A stretch of 64,000 nt of DNA from an uncultured Oscillospiraceae bacterium. Its GTDB lineage: Bacteria; Bacillota; Clostridia; Oscillospirales; Oscillospiraceae. Below, piece by piece: positions 58,765 to 64,000 of this stretch. Position 1 is the stretch's first letter. Each line of letters starts with the position of its first letter. The position numbers and the translations under genes are program-made. The stretch is taken from contig CALWVS010000002.1 of assembly GCA_944385095.1 (NCBI GenBank), positions 62,001-126,000 on the forward strand, written 5' to 3'. The notes under the pieces are model-generated. The model saw nothing but the letters and a program-made list of their open reading frames with translations. It was not told where the DNA came from and made no database searches.

Positions 58765-59709
58765 ATGGCAGAAGTGAAGAAAATTGCAACCCGTGATGGC
58801 TATGGTGCTGCACTCAAAGAGCTGGGAGAACTCCATGACGATGTGATTGTGTTTGATGCTGACCTTGCAGGCTCTACCAAAACAGGTGTATTCCGCAAAG
58901 CATTTCCAAACCGCCACTTTAACTGTGGCATTGCAGAGGCGAACATGATGGCAGTGGCAGCTGGTGCAGCTACTATGGGTCTGGTTCCATTTGCATCCAG
59001 CTTTGCTATGTTTGCAGCTGGTCGCCCCTATGAGCAGATTCGCAATTCCATCGGTTATCCCCATCTCAATGTGAAAATTGGTGCCACACATGGCGGTATT
59101 TCTGTGGGAGAGGATGGAGCTTCTCACCAGTGCTGTGAGGACTTTGCACTGATGCGCTCCATTCCCGGTATGGTAGTCATGTCTCCAGCCGACGATGTGG
59201 AGGCACGGGCTATGGTGAAAGCAGCCTATGAGCATCAGGGACCTGTGTATATGCGCTTTGGTCGCTCTGCCGTTCCTGTGTTCCATGATGAGGCGACCTA
59301 TACCTTCCAGATTGGCAAGGGAGAGGTCATGCAAGAAGGTACAGATGTTGCCATTATTGCCAATGGACTACTGGTAGCAGAGGCAGTAGAAGCAGGTAAA
59401 GTTTTGAAAGAAGCTGGCATTTCTGCCCGTATTATCAACATGGCTACGATTAAGCCATTGGACGAAGAACTGATTTTAAAGGCAGCACAGGACTGTGGTA
59501 AGATTATCACTTGTGAGGAACACAGCATCATTGGTGGACTGGGTGAAGCTGTGTGCTCCCTGCTGTCCGAGAAGTATCCTGTACCTGTACGACGGATTGG
59601 TGTGGAGGATCAGTTTGGATTCTCCGGTCCTGCTGCGGCACTCTTGAAGGAATTTGGGCTGTGTGCAGAGCATATTGTAGAAGTAACAAAGGAATTCTGC
59701 CACAGATGA
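58765..59709 (+). CDS. Transketolase, C-terminal subunit
   Basis: 314 residues. Pyrimidine-binding domain (NCGIAEANMMAVAAGAATMGLVPFASSFAMFAAGRPYEQIRNSIGY) and C-terminal transketolase domain (GTDVAIIANGLLVAEAVEAGKVL). It forms the full enzyme with the N-terminal subunit encoded immediately upstream. Confidence 0.95.
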   Translation: MAEVKKIATRDGYGAALKELGELHDDVIVFDADLAGSTKTGVFRKAFPNRHFNCGIAEANMMAVAAGAATMGLVPFASSFAMFAAGRPYEQIRNSIGYPHLNVKIGATHGGISVGEDGASHQCCEDFALMRSIPGMVVMSPADDVEARAMVKAAYEHQGPVYMRFGRSAVPVFHDEATYTFQIGKGEVMQEGTDVAIIANGLLVAEAVEAGKVLKEAGISARIINMATIKPLDEELILKAAQDCGKIITCEEHSIIGGLGEAVCSLLSEKYPVPVRRIGVEDQFGFSGPAAALLKEFGLCAEHIVEVTKEFCHR

Positions 59710-59723
59710 CACATAGGCTTCCA

Positions 59724-59757
59724 AAAATGCCGAAAACCAGAGGGTTTTCGGCATTTT
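59724..59757 (+). terminator. First terminator after transketolase
   Basis: Perfect 15-bp stem (AAAATGCCGAAAACC/GGTTTTCGGCATTTT) with a 4-nt loop, 14 bases past the stop. Confidence 0.88.
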
Positions 59758-59784
59758 GTGTCTTTGTAATTGCTGAGGAAAGAC

Positions 59785-59814
59785 AAACGCCTCAGTCTGC
59801 TGACTGAGGCGTTT
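59785..59814 (+). terminator. Second hairpin after transketolase
   Basis: Perfect 13-bp stem (AAACGCCTCAGTC/GACTGAGGCGTTT) with a 4-nt loop, directly before repeat copy B. It backs up the first terminator. Confidence 0.78.
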
Positions 59815-59817
59815 ATC

Positions 59818-59924
59818 CTGTGTGTGTTGTAAAGGAGAGGGAGAAATGGGAGATATTTTGTATGATTATCGGGTACGCAAATAGCATACCTGAGAAATAA
59901 GAAAAAAACATGAAGTTACTATGA
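59818..59924. repeat. Dispersed intergenic repeat, copy B
   Basis: About 107 bases matching copy A (26268-26371) over most of their length. Besides the two hairpins and this repeat, the 349-base gap before the next gene holds only AT-rich sequence and a Shine-Dalgarno. Confidence 0.7.
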
Positions 59925-60058
59925 ACTTTCTGTAAACAGTATGCGAAAAATGATAATATTTTATAGACTAAAGTCTGATTTATAAGACAAATCAATAAAT
60001 TCTTAAAACTTTTTTAAGAATTTAGAAAATGATAACTGTTGTGGGAGGTTAGACAGGT

Positions 60059-61246
60059 GTGATTCAGTATCTCATCAATCGATGGCTCAAAGGGACTGAC
60101 CCAAAGGAGCCTGCGGTGCGCCAGAGGTGTGGAACAGGGGCAGGACTGGTAGGAATTGTTTTGAATACAGTTCTGTGCTTGGGGAAACTTTTGGCAGGGC
60201 TGGTATCAGGTTCTGTGGCAATGATTGCAGATGCCATCAACAATCTTTCAGATGCAGCATCGTCTGTTGTAACATTGGTTGGATTTCGGCTTGCTGGTCA
60301 GCAGGCAGACCAAGAACACCCATTTGGACATGGACGTATGGAATATCTGGCAGGACTGATTGTATCTATGGCAATTATTTTAATGGGGTTTGAATTGGGG
60401 AAATCCTCTGTAGAAAAGATTTTCCATCCAGAAACCTTAACTTTTTCTTGGGTTGCCATTGCTATTTTGATGTTGTCCATTTTAGTAAAGTTGTGGATGT
60501 TTCGCTTTCAAAGAACATTGGGAGAGGCAATCCAGTCCGAAGCCATGTATGCCACAGCAGCAGATTCCCTTTCTGACTCCATTGCCACCTCTGTGGTGCT
60601 GATTGCCACTATTTTGGGACACTTCTTTTCACTCCAAATTGATGGGTTTGCAGGATTGTTGGTGGCAGTTTTTATTTTAAAGACTGGTTGGGAATCTGCA
60701 AAGGATACATTGGACCCATTGCTGGGGCGACCAATGGATGGAGCACTTGCCAAAGATATTGACCAACTGGTGGTATCTCATCCCTATATTTTAGGGATTC
60801 ATGACTTAGTTTATCATGATTATGGACCAGGTAGAGCCATGATGTCATTTCATGCTGAGGTACCAGCAGATGGTGATTTATTGGAAATCCATGATATGAT
60901 TGACCACATTGAACGGGAACTAAAGGAAAAACACAATATAGAAACCGTGATTCATATGGACCCTGTGGTCAACGATGAAAGGACAACTGCCCTGCGCACA
61001 CAAGTTACAGCCATTGTGAAAGATATAGATGATCGTCTAACATTGCATGACTTTCGTATGACAGCGGGACCGTGCCACACCAACCTTCTGTTTGATGTCA
61101 TGGTTCCCTATGATTTTCCTATGTCAGACACACAGGTCATTGCGGTGTTACAGGAAAAAATTCACTATTTATCCCCTGACTATACAGCCATAATTGAAAT
61201 AGACCATGCCTTTGTGGACCATACTATGGGGGAAAAGGGAGGCTAA
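60059..61246 (+). CDS. Cation diffusion facilitator (CDF) transporter
   Basis: 395 residues. Six membrane segments with metal sites DAINNLSDAASS and DSLSDSIATS, the loop HPFGHGRMEYL, and a C-terminal cytoplasmic domain (HDLVYHDYGPGRAMMSFHAEVPADGDLLEIHDMIDHIE) followed by a further tail. Exports divalent metals (Zn, Mn, Fe or Co) by proton exchange; DNLSD-type sites as here (N-x-x-x-D) are often Mn-selective, but I do not assign the metal. GTG start with GGGAGG upstream. Single gene. Confidence 0.92.
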   Translation: MIQYLINRWLKGTDPKEPAVRQRCGTGAGLVGIVLNTVLCLGKLLAGLVSGSVAMIADAINNLSDAASSVVTLVGFRLAGQQADQEHPFGHGRMEYLAGLIVSMAIILMGFELGKSSVEKIFHPETLTFSWVAIAILMLSILVKLWMFRFQRTLGEAIQSEAMYATAADSLSDSIATSVVLIATILGHFFSLQIDGFAGLLVAVFILKTGWESAKDTLDPLLGRPMDGALAKDIDQLVVSHPYILGIHDLVYHDYGPGRAMMSFHAEVPADGDLLEIHDMIDHIERELKEKHNIETVIHMDPVVNDERTTALRTQVTAIVKDIDDRLTLHDFRMTAGPCHTNLLFDVMVPYDFPMSDTQVIAVLQEKIHYLSPDYTAIIEIDHAFVDHTMGEKGG

Positions 61247-61335
61247 TTTACAAATTATTCACCCCGTTTTTCTGAAATTAAGGTATAATACAAACTAAAA
61301 TGGATACGGACGAATTATGAATGGAGGGATTTCTT

Positions 61336-62025
61336 GTGCCAAAGAAGGTATTGATTGTAGAAGATGACAGCAATATTGCAGAGTTGTTGCACCTGTATTT
61401 GGAAAAAGAGGGGTTTGAAACAAAGGTTGCAAAGGATGGAGGGCGTGGAGTAGAGTATTTTCATGCATTCCAGCCTTCTCTGGTGCTTTTGGATATTATG
61501 CTCCCCATTATGGATGGGTGGTCTGTGTTAAAGAAAATTCGCGAGGAGAGCAGTGTGCCTGTGATTATGCTGACAGCCAAAGGCGAGACAGAGGACAAAG
61601 TCACAGGGCTTGAGTCAGGTGCAGATGACTACATTGTGAAACCATTTGAAATGAAGGAAGTTTTGGCCCGTATCCATGCAGTGTTACGCCGCACAGGGCA
61701 GGAGGAAGAAACCACAGCCAAAAAGCTGAGTTTTGATAAGTTGGTCATCAACTTGGACTCCTATGAACTTCTGGTGGATGGAAAAAGAGTGGATACACCT
61801 CCAAAGGAACTGGAGCTGCTGTTTCATCTTGCCTCGGCACCCAATCGTGTTTTTACCAGAAATCAGCTATTAGATGAAGTGTGGGGGTTTGACTACTTTG
61901 GAGATTCCCGTACTGTAGATGTGCATGTGAAACGGCTGCGTGAAAAACTGGAAGGGGTCAGCGACCAATGGAGGCTCAAGACTGTTTGGGGTGTCGGCTA
62001 TAAATTTGAAGTAGTTACCACATAG
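61336..62025 (+). CDS. OmpR/PhoB-type response regulator
   Basis: 229 residues. Receiver with EDD near residue 8, phospho-acceptor Asp in LLDIMLPIMDG near 51, Lys in IVKPFEMKEV near 100. The winged helix follows (PPKELELLFHLASAPNRVFTRNQLLDEVWGF, DVHVKRLREKLEG). The GTG at 61336 is taken as start because GGAGG lies 8 bases upstream and gives MPKKVLIVEDD. First gene of a regulator-kinase-HtrA operon. Confidence 0.94.
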   Translation: MPKKVLIVEDDSNIAELLHLYLEKEGFETKVAKDGGRGVEYFHAFQPSLVLLDIMLPIMDGWSVLKKIREESSVPVIMLTAKGETEDKVTGLESGADDYIVKPFEMKEVLARIHAVLRRTGQEEETTAKKLSFDKLVINLDSYELLVDGKRVDTPPKELELLFHLASAPNRVFTRNQLLDEVWGFDYFGDSRTVDVHVKRLREKLEGVSDQWRLKTVWGVGYKFEVVTT

Positions 62026-62049
62026 CCCAAAGAAAAAGGGGGGATATCC

Positions 62050-63471
62050 TTGCGGAGCTTGTACAAACGACAACTGATTATGATGGTTGGAATTGTTGCA
62101 CTATCATTTACTTTGTTGTCTACTGCATTCATGCTGTTGTCTTACCGCTATATCCTGTCGGAGACCAGGGATAGACTGGAACAGAATGCCAAATATATTG
62201 CAGACCTGACCTCTATATATTATCAGGCGTTTAGTGGGATTGGGGATGAGATGTATCGTTCCAATGTAGAGGTGATTGCAGCTGTGTCAGATGCTTCTGT
62301 CATTGTAGCAAACCCAGATGGGGAAATCTTGTATGCCTCAGATGAGCGATTACAACACAGACGTGTACCTGATTCTGTGGTTGATCAGGTGTTGACACGG
62401 GGTAGTTTTGCTGGGATTACCAGCTTGAATGGATTGTATGCTTCAGGACAGTACATTGCAGGGCTTCCCATCTCTACCAAGGTAGGTGATTTCACCATCT
62501 ATCAAGGTTTGGTGCTGATGTCTGGTGATACCAATGGGCTTTCGGAGATGTGGCGTGCCACAGCGACGATTTTCTTTTTTGCAGCGGTTGTGGTACTGCT
62601 CATTGCAGTAGTTGCCAGTTCGATTACTTCCGCACATCAAACACGCCCACTGATTGAAATGGCAGAGGCAGCCCGTCGATTTGGACGGGGTGAATTTGAA
62701 GTGCGTGTCTGTGGGTATAAAGACCGCTGTGATGAAATTGGAGAATTGGCAGAGGCATTTAATTCTATGGCAGCTTCCCTTGCTAAAGTGGAGAGCCAGA
62801 GGGCAGAGTTTATTGCCAATGTATCCCATGAATTAAAAACCCCTATGACTACTATTTCTGGTTTTGCAGAGGGAATTTTAGACGGTACCATTTCTCCAGA
62901 AAAGGAGCGGGACGCCCTAAATGTGATTGTGTCAGAGACAAGACGCCTTTCCCGTCTGGTACGGAGGATGCTGGATTTATCACGGCTCAATGCCCTCTCT
63001 GAAACAGTGACAGCACAGGAACAGTTTGACATTGTGGAACTGATGTCCCGTGTGCTGATTAGTCTGGAGGGACGTATTACAGAACGGGGATTGGATGTAG
63101 ATGCACAGTTTCCAGAGGGACCAGTGATGGTCTGGGGTGAACCAGATTCCGTCACACAGGTCTGCTATAATCTGTTGGATAATGCAGCAAAGTTTGCGGC
63201 ACAGGGCACAGATATTACAGTTTCGATTGTAAAGAAAGATGGAAAAGCACTGGTTTCTATCCGTAATTTAGGGGCCACCATTCCAGCAGATGAACTGCCC
63301 TTGCTGTTTGACCGATTCCATAAAGCAGATTATTCTCGCAGCATGGACCGAGAAGGCGTGGGATTAGGGCTTTATATTGTGAAAACTATTATAGGAAATC
63401 TGAAAGAAAAAATTACAGTAACCAGTGAGGATGGTGTAACTCAGTTTACCTTTACCCTGACATTGGCATAA
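62050..63471 (+). CDS. Membrane sensor histidine kinase
   Basis: 473 residues. Two membrane segments (about 12-35 and 170-195) enclose an extracellular sensor of about 135 residues, followed by HAMP (PLIEMAEAARRFGRGEFEVRV). The dimerisation box is FIANVSHELKTPMTTISGFAEGIL with the phosphorylated His, and the ATPase boxes are NLLDNAAKFA (N) and REGVGLGLYIVKTII (G2). TTG start with GGGGGG upstream. Partner of the preceding regulator. Confidence 0.94.
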   Translation: MRSLYKRQLIMMVGIVALSFTLLSTAFMLLSYRYILSETRDRLEQNAKYIADLTSIYYQAFSGIGDEMYRSNVEVIAAVSDASVIVANPDGEILYASDERLQHRRVPDSVVDQVLTRGSFAGITSLNGLYASGQYIAGLPISTKVGDFTIYQGLVLMSGDTNGLSEMWRATATIFFFAAVVVLLIAVVASSITSAHQTRPLIEMAEAARRFGRGEFEVRVCGYKDRCDEIGELAEAFNSMAASLAKVESQRAEFIANVSHELKTPMTTISGFAEGILDGTISPEKERDALNVIVSETRRLSRLVRRMLDLSRLNALSETVTAQEQFDIVELMSRVLISLEGRITERGLDVDAQFPEGPVMVWGEPDSVTQVCYNLLDNAAKFAAQGTDITVSIVKKDGKALVSIRNLGATIPADELPLLFDRFHKADYSRSMDREGVGLGLYIVKTIIGNLKEKITVTSEDGVTQFTFTLTLA

Positions 63472-63492
63472 TAGGCAGTTTGGAGTGTTATC

Positions 63493-64000
63493 ATGGCAAA
63501 GGAAGAACCAAAGCTTTGGACAGGAGGACAGTGGGAGCATCCGGAAACTCCTTTTGTGCTGCCTCCAAAAGTGACCATTCCAGTGGCGCATCCCCCTGTA
63601 TTCCGAAAAAAAAGACGGATGACAGAGAGAAAAAAAGCATTGTTTTTATTTCTGGTCACAATCTTACTGGTATTGGGTATCAGTGTAGGGAGTTTTATTA
63701 CACAGTATCTGTTACCCAAGGAGGGAACAGGAGAACATGAGATATCCCTGCTCTATGAGGATGAGGATCCCTTTGGGCAGATAGAGCAGGCGGACATTGG
63801 AACAGGTGTAACGCTGGCAATTTCCACAAATAATGAAAACAGTTTGAGCACATCAGAAATTTACAAAAAGTGTGTTCCCTCCATTGTGTCCATTCAATCA
63901 ATGGGGACAGATGGGATTAGTACAGGAACAGGGATTTTGATGACCGAGGATGGATATTTAATTACCAATGCCCATGTGGTGTCAGGTGCCTTTGCTGTAG
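63493..64000 (+). CDS. HtrA/DegP-family membrane-anchored serine protease (N-terminal part)
   Basis: 169 codons to the window edge, no stop. A cytoplasmic proline-rich N-terminus, a basic stretch (FRKKRRMTERKK) and one membrane anchor (about 50-70) precede an acidic linker and the start of the S1C protease domain: SIVSIQ and GTGILMTEDGYLITNAHVV, which carries the catalytic His. GGAG lies upstream of the ATG. Envelope quality-control proteases of this type are commonly co-encoded with two-component systems that sense envelope stress. Confidence 0.9.
   Translation, partial: MAKEEPKLWTGGQWEHPETPFVLPPKVTIPVAHPPVFRKKRRMTERKKALFLFLVTILLVLGISVGSFITQYLLPKEGTGEHEISLLYEDEDPFGQIEQADIGTGVTLAISTNNENSLSTSEIYKKCVPSIVSIQSMGTDGISTGTGILMTEDGYLITNAHVVSGAFAV

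Overview
The window looks like chromosome of a low-to-mid-GC, Gram-positive, probably anaerobic Clostridia-type bacterium (an Oscillospiraceae-like gut organism is my inference). The support is RNase J plus RNase Y, TrpR-like YerC, a SpoVB-type flippase beside mazG/S4/HU, ferredoxin-dependent indolepyruvate oxidoreductase, AGGAGG Shine-Dalgarno sites, frequent TTG/GTG starts and strong rho-independent hairpins. No rRNA, tRNA or CRISPR array was found.

Layout. 0.2-12.9 kb (mostly minus strand): YihY-type membrane protein, rpsT, an operon of two GH3 glycosidases and a GtrA protein, a LytTR/GHKL two-component system, signal peptidase I, rny and dCMP deaminase. 13.6-22.0 kb (minus): one aromatic amino acid operon in the order aroF-tyrA-aroB-aroA-aroC-pheA-aroE/K-aroQ. 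It is preceded by a promoter, a 36-codon leader peptide packed with Phe and Tyr codons, and a 17-bp terminator hairpin, which together look like a ribosome-mediated attenuator. 22.1-24.1 kb: rnj with a long structured leader. 24.1-24.8 kb: a 652-bp element with 25-bp inverted repeats and 8-bp direct repeats, holding a small membrane-protein gene and an apparent recombinase remnant. 24.9-26.2 kb: DUF1653, an ArsC-like protein without its cysteine, and a response regulator without its phospho-acceptor aspartate. 26.4-33.8 kb (minus): radical SAM protein, mutY, C_GCAxxG_C_C protein, recG, and an ArsR-HMA-P-type ATPase metal efflux operon with a clear promoter and operator.

33.9-37.6 kb (plus): lipoprotein, MBOAT acyltransferase and DHHW protein, which suggest acylation of a surface polymer. 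37.7-44.1 kb: an acyl-CoA ligase, then yerC-iorA-iorB-paaK-ACT, which would turn aromatic 2-oxoacids into arylacetyl-CoA and arylacetate. The window thus holds both an aromatic biosynthesis operon and an aromatic catabolic operon. 44.2-46.1 kb: an AT-rich island with two unrecognised genes. 46.1-55.5 kb: HAD phosphatase, ApbE/NusG-II/Gx-transporter flavin module, S4 protein, HU, mazG, flippase, MTA/SAH deaminase and purine nucleoside phosphorylase. 54.5-64 kb: 2-hydroxyacid dehydrogenase, paired chromate transporters with a LysR regulator, split transketolase, a CDF metal transporter, and an OmpR regulator-histidine kinase-HtrA protease operon cut by the window end.

Starts were chosen from Shine-Dalgarno position and family N-termini, so several differ from the longest open frame. 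All family calls come from reading motifs; no database search was run.
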